Shown: in pieces, positions 9,045-16,676 of the stretch | Numbering within the stretch: position 1 is the stretch's first letter | Layout: the number at the start of each line of letters is the position of its first letter | Assembly (NCBI GenBank): GCA_902525625.1 | Contig: CABZHM010000014.1 | Coordinates: 1 to 34,972 of the forward strand | Length of the DNA: 34,972 nt | Reading direction: 5' to 3' | Source of the DNA: an uncultured Pelagibacteraceae bacterium | GTDB lineage: Bacteria; Pseudomonadota; Alphaproteobacteria; Pelagibacterales; Pelagibacteraceae | The notes under the pieces: model-generated | Seen by the model: only the letters and a program-made list of their open reading frames with translations | Told to the model about the DNA's origin: nothing | Databases searched by the model: none | Translations under genes and position numbers: made by a program

Positions 9045-10124
9045 ATGGTATTTAAGATAAAAATAAATAAATTTAAAATCTTATATATTTTTTTTTTAAT
9101 TCTATCTCTAAATATATTTTTTTTTTCCACAGAAAAAGTTTTTTCTAAATCTTTTGATGTAAAAAATATAGATATATCTAGACCATTTGAAATAAACTTT
9201 GATAAAAATGATGTTATTGATGAAGGTTTTAAACAAGCTTTTTTTGAATTAATTTCGATAATAGTTGATTCTAATGATAGAAAAAAGATTAATAATATTA
9301 AAATAAATAATCTTAAAGGGATGATCGAGTCTTTTTCGATACAAGAAGAAAAGTTTATAAATGAAGTATATTACGTAAACTTAGGTGTATCTTTTAATAA
9401 AAAAAAAATTTATGATTTTTTAGAGGAAAAAAATATTTTTCCATCAATATCTAAAAAAAAAAAATTCTTATTTATCCCAATTATAATAGATGAAGACAAA
9501 AAAGATCTATTAATTTTTAATAACAACGAAATATTCAACAATTGGAATAAAAATTTGGAAAAAACACATTTGATAGAGTATATATTACCTACTGAAGATC
9601 TAGAAGATTTAAATCAAATAAAAAAAAATTATGAAAACATTGAAAATTACGATTTTAAGGAGGTAATCTCAAAATATAATTTAAAGGATTCAATTATATC
9701 TTTAGTTTTTAAAAATGGTGATCAATTGAGAGTCTTATCAAGAATAACTTATAACAACAAAGTTGTTTTAAAAAATCAAACTTTTACTTATTCAGATATA
9801 AATAATATAAAAAAAAATAGTAAATTAATTAATGAATTAAAGATTATTTATGAAGATTATTGGAAAAAAATAAATAAAATCAATACTTCAATTAAGCTTC
9901 CACTAAATATTAAAATAACTAATAGGAATAATGAAATCCTATCTAATTTTGAAAAAAACTTAGATGATTTAGATTTTGTAAATTATTATTTTATAACTAA
10001 GCTTGATAAAAATTTTACTTATTATCAAATAATTTTTAATGGGACACCAGGTTTGTTTTTAAAGATAATGGAAGAAAATAATTTCAGTTTTAATACTCAA
10101 AATAAGATTTGGTCAATAAAGTAA
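9045..10124 (+). CDS. DUF2066-type putative exported protein
   Basis: A 359-residue protein of unknown function. From ATG 9045 it starts with a basic stretch and a long hydrophobic segment (FKILYIFFLILSLNIFFF), most likely a signal peptide or membrane anchor. Around residues 30-100 it has the layout of DUF2066 proteins: FDVKNIDISRPF, then a helical stretch ending in AFFELISIIVD. That family commonly sits between purM/purN and hda in proteobacteria, exactly as here, which supports the weak sequence match. An upstream in-frame ATG at 9012 would overlap purM and put 11 extra residues before the signal peptide, so I prefer 9045. A 12-A run occurs inside the gene near 9453-9464. The gene is 1 nt from hda. 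Confidence 0.7.
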   Translation: MVFKIKINKFKILYIFFLILSLNIFFFSTEKVFSKSFDVKNIDISRPFEINFDKNDVIDEGFKQAFFELISIIVDSNDRKKINNIKINNLKGMIESFSIQEEKFINEVYYVNLGVSFNKKKIYDFLEEKNIFPSISKKKKFLFIPIIIDEDKKDLLIFNNNEIFNNWNKNLEKTHLIEYILPTEDLEDLNQIKKNYENIENYDFKEVISKYNLKDSIISLVFKNGDQLRVLSRITYNNKVVLKNQTFTYSDINNIKKNSKLINELKIIYEDYWKKINKINTSIKLPLNIKITNRNNEILSNFEKNLDDLDFVNYYFITKLDKNFTYYQIIFNGTPGLFLKIMEENNFSFNTQNKIWSIK

Positions 10125-10125
10125 G

Positions 10126-10788
10126 ATGAGAGACATAAATCAAAAAATTATAAAATTTAATCACGAAAAAAATTTAAAAAGCGAGGACTTTTTTATATCA
10201 TCAAGTAATAAACATGTTTACAATTTTTTAAATAATTGGCCAAATTGGGAAAAAAATTTTTTAAATATATGTGGTGAAAAACTTTCAGGTAAAAGTCACT
10301 TAATGAATATATTTCAAAAAAAATTTAAAGGTATTATTTTTGATGCCCACAAATTTAATAATAATGATTTATTAAATATAAAGTTTCACGAAAATATAAT
10401 TATAGAAGATTTAAATGAGGAAATTAATGAAAAATTAATTTATACTTTAATTAACACCATTGATCAAAATAATAAGCATCTTATAATTACAACTTTAAAA
10501 CCTATATCTGAGATGGATTTCAATTTAATTGATTTAAAATCAAGAACAAAAAATTTTTTAATTCAAAATATTAAGAAACCTGACGATGAGTTGGTTTTTG
10601 CCCTTTTAATAAAAAATTTGTCGGACCGACAGATTACAATAGAAAAAAAGTTAGTTAATTACACAGTTAAAAGAATTTATAGATCTTATAGTAATATATT
10701 TGATTTTATATATAAGATCGACGAAGTGAGCTTAAAAAAAAAAAAATCTATAAACTTGAGTATAATTAAAGAAATTTTAGGAGATTAA
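10126..10788 (+). CDS. hda: Hda-like DnaA regulatory inactivator (AAA+ ATPase)
   Basis: A 220-residue DnaA-family AAA+ protein without the DNA-binding domain IV, the expected size for Hda. The P-loop GEKLSGKS is at residues 50-57, a Walker B-like IIEDLN follows at about 88-93, and DLKSR matches the conserved box holding the arginine finger. The start (NQKIIKF, then SEDFFIS) aligns with the clamp-binding and linker region of other alphaproteobacterial homologues, but the clamp motif is degenerate. With the DNA-loaded sliding clamp, Hda stimulates ATP hydrolysis by DnaA and prevents re-initiation. The gene contains a 13-A run near its 3' end and abuts aspS (stop at 10786-10788, TTG start at 10789). 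Confidence 0.82.
   Translation: MRDINQKIIKFNHEKNLKSEDFFISSSNKHVYNFLNNWPNWEKNFLNICGEKLSGKSHLMNIFQKKFKGIIFDAHKFNNNDLLNIKFHENIIIEDLNEEINEKLIYTLINTIDQNNKHLIITTLKPISEMDFNLIDLKSRTKNFLIQNIKKPDDELVFALLIKNLSDRQITIEKKLVNYTVKRIYRSYSNIFDFIYKIDEVSLKKKKSINLSIIKEILGD
10734..10746 (+). repeat. 13-base poly-A run inside hda
   Basis: Thirteen consecutive A residues encode part of a lysine run (SLKKKKSIN) close to the C-terminus of Hda. Runs this long are prone to polymerase slippage and to sequencing indels. The reading frame is intact as given. Confidence 0.9.
10779..10783 (+). promoter_or_regulatory. Ribosome binding site supporting the TTG start of aspS
   Basis: AGGAG lies 5 nt before the TTG at 10789 and overlaps the last codons of hda. 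It is one of the few strong Shine-Dalgarno sequences in the window and decides the non-ATG start. Confidence 0.75.
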
Positions 10789-12573
10789 TTGAATAAATAC
10801 AGAAGTCATAATTGCAATGAGCTAAGAAAAAAAGATATTGGTAAAAAAGTATTTCTTTCTGGTTGGATAAATAAAAAACGAGATCATGGAAATCTTTTAT
10901 TTATTGATTTAAGAGACAATTATGGAATTACACAATGTATAATTGAGAAAGAAAATTCAAATTTTTCAACTCTTGAAAAAATACAGCTCGAAACTGTCAT
11001 CAAAGTTGACGGAGAAGTGGTAAGTAGATCAAATGAAACAATTAATAAAGAAATAAATACAGGTGAGGTGGAGGTAATTATAAAAAGTTTCAGTGTTCTA
11101 GGAGCTTGTAAAGAATTGCCAATGCCAATTTTCAGTGATCAGGAATATTCAGAGGAGATTAGATTAAGATATAGATTTTTAGATTTAAGGAGAAAAAAAA
11201 TTCATGAAAATATTATTTTAAGATCTAAAGTAATCTCATTCATAAGAAATGAGATGATCAAGTTAGGTTTTCTTGAGTATCAAACACCAATTTTAACATC
11301 ATCAAGTCCAGAGGGAGCTAGAGATTTTTTAGTTCCAAGCAGACTAAACCCAGGGAAATTTTATGCGCTTCCGCAAGCACCACAACAGTTTAAACAATTA
11401 ATAATGGTATCAGGTTTTGATAGATATTTTCAAATCGCACCGTGTTTTAGAGATGAAGATGCTAGAGCTGACAGAAGTCCTGGTGAATTTTACCAATTAG
11501 ATTTAGAAATGTCATTTGTTGAACAAGAGGATGTTTTCAATGTTGTAGAAACTCTTCTAGTCAATACTTTTAAAAATTTTTCAAAAAAGAAATTACTAAA
11601 TAAAAAATTTCCAAGAATTTCTTATAAAGACTCTATGATGAGGTATGGAACTGACAAACCAGATTTAAGAAACCCATTAATTATTAATGATATAACAGAA
11701 ATTTTTTTAAGAGATGACGTTAAATTAGATATATTTAAAAAACTTGTAAAATCAGGTTCTAAAGTTAGATGTATTATTACAAAAAATACTAAAGAAAAGC
11801 CAAGAAGTTTTTTTGATGGGGTCGATAAATGGGCAAAAGATCAGGGCGCATCTGGTATGGCATATTTCACTTTTGAAATGAACAAAGAAATTTCTGGCAG
11901 AGGCCCAGTAGGGAAATTTTTTTCAAAGGATGCTCTAAATGAAATAATGAAAAAAACAGGTGCTAAAATAGGAGATAGTATTTTCTTTGCATGTAGTAAA
12001 GAAAAACATTTAGAAAATATTACTGCCTTGGCTAGAAATAAAATTGCTCGAGATCTAAATTTAGTAGATGATAATATTTTTGCACTCTGCTGGATTGTAG
12101 ACTATCCAATGTATGAGAAAGATAACGAAACTAAAAAAATTAAGTTCAGTCATAATCCATTTTCAATGCCTCAAGGAGATATAGATAATCTAAATTTCGA
12201 TAAGCCTTTAGAAATTTTAGCATATCAATATGATATAGTGTGTAATGGTATAGAGCTTTCCTCAGGAGCTATTAGAAACCATATCCCAGAACTAATGTAT
12301 AAATTATTCTCAATAGCTGGATATGATAAAAATCAAGTTGATGAAAAATTTAGTGGAATGATAAATGCACTCAATTATGGCGCTCCACCTCATGGAGGAA
12401 TTGCTCCAGGGGTAGATAGAATAGTCATGCTTTTAGCTAACGAAAAAAATATCAGAGAAGTTACTATGTTTCCTATGAATCAAAATGCTCAAGATTTAAT
12501 GATGAATGCTCCATCCAATGTTAGTGAAAATCAATTAAAAGAATTAAATATTTCTTTAAAATTAAAAAAATAA
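10789..12573 (+). CDS. aspS: Aspartyl-tRNA synthetase (probably non-discriminating, Asp/Asn)
   Basis: A 594-residue bacterial-type class II synthetase. In order it has the N-terminal OB fold for anticodon binding (about 1-110), motif 1 and the ATP site with FRDEDARADRSPGEFYQLD (motif 2), the bacterial GAD insertion (about 290-420), and motif 3 GGIAPGVDRIVMLL. Translation starts at TTG 10789 behind a good AGGAG site. H33 (KKRDHGNLLFID) replaces the leucine found in discriminating E. coli AspRS. In Pseudomonas-type enzymes a histidine at this place goes with charging of tRNA-Asn as well, which would then need GatCAB amidotransferase. That specificity is inferred. The stop at 12573 abuts the stop of the opposite-strand gene with no spacer. 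Confidence 0.95.
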   Translation: MNKYRSHNCNELRKKDIGKKVFLSGWINKKRDHGNLLFIDLRDNYGITQCIIEKENSNFSTLEKIQLETVIKVDGEVVSRSNETINKEINTGEVEVIIKSFSVLGACKELPMPIFSDQEYSEEIRLRYRFLDLRRKKIHENIILRSKVISFIRNEMIKLGFLEYQTPILTSSSPEGARDFLVPSRLNPGKFYALPQAPQQFKQLIMVSGFDRYFQIAPCFRDEDARADRSPGEFYQLDLEMSFVEQEDVFNVVETLLVNTFKNFSKKKLLNKKFPRISYKDSMMRYGTDKPDLRNPLIINDITEIFLRDDVKLDIFKKLVKSGSKVRCIITKNTKEKPRSFFDGVDKWAKDQGASGMAYFTFEMNKEISGRGPVGKFFSKDALNEIMKKTGAKIGDSIFFACSKEKHLENITALARNKIARDLNLVDDNIFALCWIVDYPMYEKDNETKKIKFSHNPFSMPQGDIDNLNFDKPLEILAYQYDIVCNGIELSSGAIRNHIPELMYKLFSIAGYDKNQVDEKFSGMINALNYGAPPHGGIAPGVDRIVMLLANEKNIREVTMFPMNQNAQDLMMNAPSNVSENQLKELNISLKLKK

Positions 12574-13398
12574 CTATTTTTTACCTTTGAGGCTTATTTT
12601 CACGTCAGATATATCAACAAGATTTTTTTTGTAATTATTTCTAACAAAACCTTTGCTTGTCATGTCTCTAACGATTTTTAAGAGTTGATTTTGTTCATCA
12701 GGATTTTTTTCATCTATACTAGAATTTTCGTTGTTTCCAATTGAAGGAGTATGAGCTAAATCCTCTCTATTTTGATATGATATCGCTAATTCTCTAAATA
12801 TATAGTCTAAAATAGAAGAAGCACTTAAAATTCTATCATTACCATATACTTTACCAGAAGGTTCAAATTTTGTTCCTACAAACGCACTAATAAATTCATC
12901 TAACGGCACACCGTATTGAAGACCTAGAGAAATAGCTATGGCAAAGTTATTCATTAAGGCTTTTACTAGTTCACCTTCCTTACTTGTATCAATAAAAATT
13001 TCCCCAATTTTACCGTCTTCATATTCACCAGTATGTAAATAAACTTTGTGATCACCAATGGTAGCTTTTTGAATATAACCTTTTCTTCTATCTGGCATAC
13101 TGAATCTTTTGCCATTCTTTTCTGAATTATTACCTGTTTTTTTTATGATACTTTCTAAATTTTTTTGACCTGTTTCTTTGGTGCTTGTTTTAATTTTTAT
13201 CTCATTTTTATCTAAAACTTTCTTGTTATTCAAATCTAAACTTTTTGTTTTTCTATTATCAAGTTTGACATCTAATATTTCGAATTCTCCGTCATCTCTT
13301 CTCTCCAGGTTCTTTAAATCTGCCTCACTTATATTATCTAAACGGTGGTTTACTTTAAAAGTACATGTATAATAAGTTTCAACTAAATATTTTGCCAT
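12574..13398 (-). CDS. Orphan protein resembling the C-terminal region of B12-dependent ribonucleotide reductase (TSCPD-like)
   Basis: This 274-residue protein is not a full reductase. Residues of about 100-217 closely resemble the C-terminal part of alphaproteobacterial Nrd[69 protein letters not shown] and [14 protein letters not shown]. The first 100 residues (starting [18 protein letters not shown]) and the last 55 are charged and not recognised. The only cysteine is C12, so the redox pair that re-reduces a class II reductase is absent, as are the catalytic barrel and radical-site cysteines. No nrd gene is adjacent. A stand-alone regulatory, nucleotide-binding or accessory role is possible; none is shown. 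It meets aspS end to end and is divergent from NDUFA12 across 112 nt. Confidence 0.75.
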   Translation of the reverse strand: MAKYLVETYYTCTFKVNHRLDNISEADLKNLERRDDGEFEILDVKLDNRKTKSLDLNNKKVLDKNEIKIKTSTKETGQKNLESIIKKTGNNSEKNGKRFSMPDRRKGYIQKATIGDHKVYLHTGEYEDGKIGEIFIDTSKEGELVKALMNNFAIAISLGLQYGVPLDEFISAFVGTKFEPSGKVYGNDRILSASSILDYIFRELAISYQNREDLAHTPSIGNNENSSIDEKNPDEQNQLLKIVRDMTSKGFVRNNYKKNLVDISDVKISLKGKK

Positions 13399-13510
13399 AA
13401 TTTGCCATTTTAAAAATTATTTGATTATTGACACAAATTATTTATATACAAAATCAAAATTTAGTCTAATTTATTTTATACAATTTTAAATTGAAATAAT
13501 TTTATTTTTT

Positions 13511-13870
13511 ATGTTGACATTTTTTAAAAAAATTTTTACTTGGTGGAATCGTGACACTTTTGGAACACGATTAAAAACTATTTTTTTTGGTAAATTCGTC
13601 GGTAAAGATAATTTTGGAAATAAATATTATGAAAGTAAAGATGGTAAACGGTGGGTTATTTACTCTGGCGAAATTGATGCGTCCAAAATTCCTGTAGAGT
13701 GGTATTCTTGGATACATTTTACATCAAATAAGATTGAAAAAACGCATGATTTACAGAAATATAAATGGCAAAAACCACACCAACCAAATTTAACGGGCAC
13801 TGAATCCGCATATTACCCTAATAAAAATAAAAATGCTGTTGAAAAAAAATACAAGAGTTGGAAAAGTTAA
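13511..13870 (+). CDS. NDUFA12-family complex I accessory subunit
   Basis: A 119-residue homologue of the mitochondrial complex I subunit NDUFA12 (B17.2). Recognisable features are WWNRDTFGTRLKT near the start, VGKDNFGNKYYESKDGKRWV, and the segment PVEWYSWIHFTSN. Alphaproteobacteria carry this accessory subunit of NADH:ubiquinone oxidoreductase, where it sits on the matrix-arm/membrane-arm interface facing the cytoplasm. The C-terminal tail (about 95-119) is basic. The gene precedes a DUF2155 gene, a pairing common in alphaproteobacteria, and overlaps it by 38 nt in another frame. Confidence 0.9.
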   Translation: MLTFFKKIFTWWNRDTFGTRLKTIFFGKFVGKDNFGNKYYESKDGKRWVIYSGEIDASKIPVEWYSWIHFTSNKIEKTHDLQKYKWQKPHQPNLTGTESAYYPNKNKNAVEKKYKSWKS

Positions 13871-14240
13871 ATTTAATCTATTATTTTTAACTCTATTTTT
13901 ATCATTAAACTTTTATTTTAGTTTAAATTCAGCAACAGAACTAGAGGGTAATTTTACTGAAATTAAAGTATTAGATAAAATAAGTTCAAAAAATAAATTA
14001 GTTAAACTTGAAAATGGAATAGAAATTCAACATAAAGATCTATCTATAAAAAGCATGAAGTGTAAAAATTCAGAGTTTGATGACAATCCTGAGATAACAG
14101 CGTATATTCAAGTTAAAGACAAGACTAAAAAGAATAAAAATGATGTATTTGTTTTCAATGGATGGATGTTTTCTTCAAGTCCATCAATAGCTCCATTCGA
14201 TCATCCTGTTTATGATATTTGGCTTGTAAGATGTTACTAA
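13833..14240 (+). CDS. DUF2155-family exported protein
   Basis: A 135-residue protein of unknown function. A hydrophobic signal segment (FNLLFLTLFLSLNFYFSLNS) is followed by the DUF2155 pattern: KVLDKISSKNK, an Ile/Lys beta segment, a conserved cysteine (MKCKNS), and the strong C-terminal motif FNGWMFSSSPSIAPFDHPVYDIWLVRC. The start codon must lie inside NDUFA12, because no ATG, GTG or TTG occurs between the NDUFA12 stop and the signal peptide; ATG 13833 or TTG 13839 are the choices. The two cysteines could form a disulfide in the periplasm. The stop interlocks with the accC stop (CTAA, 14237-14240). The pairing with NDUFA12 suggests shared expression and does not establish a role in complex I. 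Confidence 0.85.
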   Translation: MLLKKNTRVGKVKFNLLFLTLFLSLNFYFSLNSATELEGNFTEIKVLDKISSKNKLVKLENGIEIQHKDLSIKSMKCKNSEFDDNPEITAYIQVKDKTKKNKNDVFVFNGWMFSSSPSIAPFDHPVYDIWLVRCY

Positions 14241-15574
14241 ACAATTTTTTCACTATCAAGCCAGCTAACATTAAAATTTGAGTTGATAAATTTTTCGTGA
14301 TTAAGAAGTTTTTTGTGCAAAGGTATTGTAGTAGTAATTCCATCTATTACAAATTCATCAAGAGATCTATTCATTCTCTGTATTGCTTCTAACCTATTTC
14401 TTCCATGACAAATTAGTTTACAAATTAAACTGTCATAGTAGGGAGTAACTTTATAGCCTTGAAATATTGCACCATCAACTCTAGTTCTAAAACCTGATGG
14501 CTGATTACACATACCGATAGTACCTGGTGATGGCTGAAAATTATTACTTGGATCTTCTGCATTAATTCTACATTCTATTGCATGACCTCTTGGAATAATG
14601 TCAGACTGTTTTAGTGCAGTTTCCCCGGTGTAAGCTATCCAAATTTGCTCCTTAATTATATCTATACCAGTTACCATTTCAGTGACAGGATGTTCAACTT
14701 GTACTCTTGTATTCATTTCTAAAAAGTAAAATTTTCCATCCTCGTATATAAATTCAACAGTTCCAGCACCCTCATAACCAATTTTACTTACCATTTTTAC
14801 TGTTTTTTCAAAAAGATCACTTCTAATTTTATCATTCAGAACTGGACTTGGTGTTTCTTCTATTAATTTTTGATGTCTTCTTTGAACAGAACAATCTCGT
14901 TCATGTAAATGAACAGTTCTATTTTTTCCAGCTAATATTTGAACTTCAATATGCCTAGGATTTTGAAAAAATTTTTCAATATATACTTCATCATTGCCAA
15001 AATATTTTTTTGCCTCTGATTTAGCAGTAGAAAATAGCGTATCAAAATCTTCCTCTTTCCGTACAATTTTCATTCCTTTACCACCACCACCACCTGAAGC
15101 TTTAATCAAAACTGGAAAACCAATTTTTCTAGATAGTATTTTTGCTTCTTTCATATCTTTTACGCCACCTTCTGAGCCCTCAATAATTGGTAAGCCATTT
15201 TCTTTTGCAATTTTTTTTGCTTGAATTTTATCACCCATCATTTCAATAAGTTTTGATGATGCGCCAATAAACGTTATTTTATTTTCCTCTAATATTTTAG
15301 CAAAGTTTGCATTTTCTGACAAAAAACCATATCCAGGATGAACAGCTTCAGAGTTTGTCAAATCTATAGCAGAAAGCAAAGCTGGAATATTTAAATAACT
15401 ATTCAATGGTTGATGTGATCCTATACATACACTTTCATCAGCCAATTTTACATGCATACTGTTTCTGTCAACATCTGAATGAACCGCAACAGTTGATATC
15501 CCCCATTCTTTGCAGGCCCTTATTACTCTAACCGCAATTTCCCCTCGGTTTGCTATTAAAATTTTTTTAAACAT
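14237..15574 (-). CDS. accC: Acetyl-CoA carboxylase, biotin carboxylase subunit
   Basis: A 445-residue ATP-grasp enzyme that carboxylates the biotin on AccB, the first half-reaction of malonyl-CoA synthesis. Visible motifs are the start FKKILIANRGEIAVRVIRA, the glycine-rich ATP loop KASGGGGGKGMKIV, HLHERDCSVQRRHQKLIEE, and MNTRVQVEHPVTEMVTGID, which holds the catalytic Glu/Arg region. The length matches the family (about 447). Its ATG shares one base with the accB stop (TAATG on the minus strand at 15572-15576), so translation is coupled to give matched subunit amounts. Many alphaproteobacteria have aat next to accC; it is not here. Confidence 0.97.
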   Translation of the reverse strand: MFKKILIANRGEIAVRVIRACKEWGISTVAVHSDVDRNSMHVKLADESVCIGSHQPLNSYLNIPALLSAIDLTNSEAVHPGYGFLSENANFAKILEENKITFIGASSKLIEMMGDKIQAKKIAKENGLPIIEGSEGGVKDMKEAKILSRKIGFPVLIKASGGGGGKGMKIVRKEEDFDTLFSTAKSEAKKYFGNDEVYIEKFFQNPRHIEVQILAGKNRTVHLHERDCSVQRRHQKLIEETPSPVLNDKIRSDLFEKTVKMVSKIGYEGAGTVEFIYEDGKFYFLEMNTRVQVEHPVTEMVTGIDIIKEQIWIAYTGETALKQSDIIPRGHAIECRINAEDPSNNFQPSPGTIGMCNQPSGFRTRVDGAIFQGYKVTPYYDSLICKLICHGRNRLEAIQRMNRSLDEFVIDGITTTIPLHKKLLNHEKFINSNFNVSWLDSEKIV

Positions 15575-16005
15575 TATTCTAGTGTGATTAAAACTTGACC
15601 AAATTCTACAGGTTGACCATCTGCTACTAAAATTTCTTTTACTATTCCATCAGAAGTCGAAGGTACATGATTCATTGTTTTCATTGCTTCAACAATCATT
15701 ACTGTATCACCTTTTTTAATTTTTTTCCCAACCTCAACAAATTTTTTTGCTTTAGGCTCGGGTGCATGATATGCAGTTCCAATTATTGGAGATTTAACTT
15801 CAATGCCAGAAATTACATTAGCTGAAACGTTACTCTCTCTTTTTAAGTTATCGACACTTAAGTTTTTTAAAGTTTGATTATTTAAAGTATTATTATTCTT
15901 TGATACTTTAATTTTTGTATCTTTAGTAGTATATTCTAGCTCTGTCAGATTAAATTCATCTAAATACTCAGTTAACTCTTTAATTATTTTTTTATCAATT
16001 TTCAT
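15574..16005 (-). CDS. accB: Acetyl-CoA carboxylase, biotin carboxyl carrier protein
   Basis: A 143-residue BCCP. The N-terminus (DKKIIKELTEYLDEFNLTEL) is the helical segment that contacts AccC. A flexible Asn/Ser-rich linker follows at about 38-65, and the C-terminal biotinyl domain carries the modified lysine K109 in VEAMKTMNHV. KSPIIGTAYHAPEPKAKKFVEVG includes the 'thumb'-containing start of the biotinyl domain found in bacterial BCCPs. It sits between aroQ (11-nt overlap) and accC (1-nt overlap), the common aroQ-accB-accC order. Confidence 0.96.
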   Translation of the reverse strand: MKIDKKIIKELTEYLDEFNLTELEYTTKDTKIKVSKNNNTLNNQTLKNLSVDNLKRESNVSANVISGIEVKSPIIGTAYHAPEPKAKKFVEVGKKIKKGDTVMIVEAMKTMNHVPSTSDGIVKEILVADGQPVEFGQVLITLE

Positions 16006-16441
16006 TTCTTAGAAGTCTTTGCATAGAAATTATGGCTAAAATATAACCATTTGCACCTAAACCAAAAATTCCACCAGTAACTATATCACTTATTAGAGAT
16101 TTTTGTCTAAATTCCTCTCTCTTATAAATATTCGATATATGTACTTCTATAATGGGTTTTTTAAAAACATCCAAAGCGTCTCTAATAGCAATAGAAGTAT
16201 GGGTAAAAGCGGCAGCATTTATTATAATTCCGTCAAATTTATTTATAGATTGCTGTATTAGATCTACTAATTCACCTTCAATGTTGGAATGGACAAATTC
16301 CAAATCTAAACCTAATTCATTAGATTTCTTGAAACAAATTTCTTTTAATCCATCGAAAGTTATTGAACCATATTGTGATTGTTCTCTTTCACCTAATAGA
16401 TTAAGATTTGGACCATTAATTATAATAATTTTATTATTCAT
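15995..16441 (-). CDS. aroQ: 3-dehydroquinate dehydratase, type II
   Basis: A 148-residue type II dehydroquinase of the shikimate pathway. IINGPNLNLLGERE is at the start, with catalytic Y24 on the flexible lid. HSNIEGELVDLIQ, N75 and H81 (INAAAFTHTS) and catalytic H101 (EVHISN) are all in their expected places. The usual NPGAYTHTS is changed to NAAAFTHTS, a mild substitution. It is the first gene of aroQ-accB-accC. Its start is only 16 nt from the divergent thiS start, so any promoter must overlap the thiS coding sequence. Confidence 0.95.
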   Translation of the reverse strand: MNNKIIIINGPNLNLLGEREQSQYGSITFDGLKEICFKKSNELGLDLEFVHSNIEGELVDLIQQSINKFDGIIINAAAFTHTSIAIRDALDVFKKPIIEVHISNIYKREEFRQKSLISDIVTGGIFGLGANGYILAIISMQRLLRNEN

Positions 16442-16457
16442 TTAGCTTTTATATACG

Positions 16458-16676
16458 ATGAAAAAAATAAAAAAAATAAAAATAAAGATAAATGGAAATT
16501 TTAGATTGATAAACAGTAATATTAATTTATTAAAACTCTTAAAAAGTTTAAAAATACCATTTAAAAAAGTTGCAATTGAGTTAAATCAAGAAATTATTGA
16601 TAAAAAAAAACTAAACAAGAAAATTTTAAAAAAAGGTGATAAAATTGAGATTGTTCATTTTATTGGAGGTGGTTGA
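16458..16676 (+). CDS. thiS: Sulfur carrier protein ThiS
   Basis: A 72-residue ubiquitin-fold protein ending in IVHFIGGG. The C-terminal Gly-Gly is adenylated by a ThiF-type enzyme and converted to the thiocarboxylate that delivers sulfur to ThiG for the thiazole ring. [21 protein letters not shown] matches the first beta strands and helix of the fold. No TPP riboswitch can precede it, since only 16 nt separate it from aroQ. The stop overlaps the first possible thiG start (TTGA). It is short and lysine-rich, but the Gly-Gly end and the thiG neighbour make it safe. Confidence 0.92.
   Translation: MKKIKKIKIKINGNFRLINSNINLLKLLKSLKIPFKKVAIELNQEIIDKKKLNKKILKKGDKIEIVHFIGGG
16665..16670 (+). promoter_or_regulatory. 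Ribosome binding site of thiG
   Basis: GGAGGT, within the last glycine codons of thiS, is 2 nt from the TTG at 16673 and 8 nt from the TTG at 16679. The spacing favours 16679 as the true start. Confidence 0.65.

Noticed and set aside
8759..9055. 98-codon open frame on the plus strand across the purM 5' end
   Set aside because: It is antisense to a well-conserved purM, has no recognisable family or signal, and arises from the low-complexity composition.
12574..13398. Annotating this gene as a complete vitamin B12-dependent ribonucleotide reductase
   Set aside because: At 274 residues it lacks the barrel, radical-site cysteines and C-terminal redox pair; only the C-terminal-like domain is present.
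13428..13433. TTGACA as a promoter -35 for NDUFA12
   Set aside because: No -10-like hexamer occurs 15-19 nt downstream (13449-13458 reads without TATAAT similarity), so the promoter cannot be supported.
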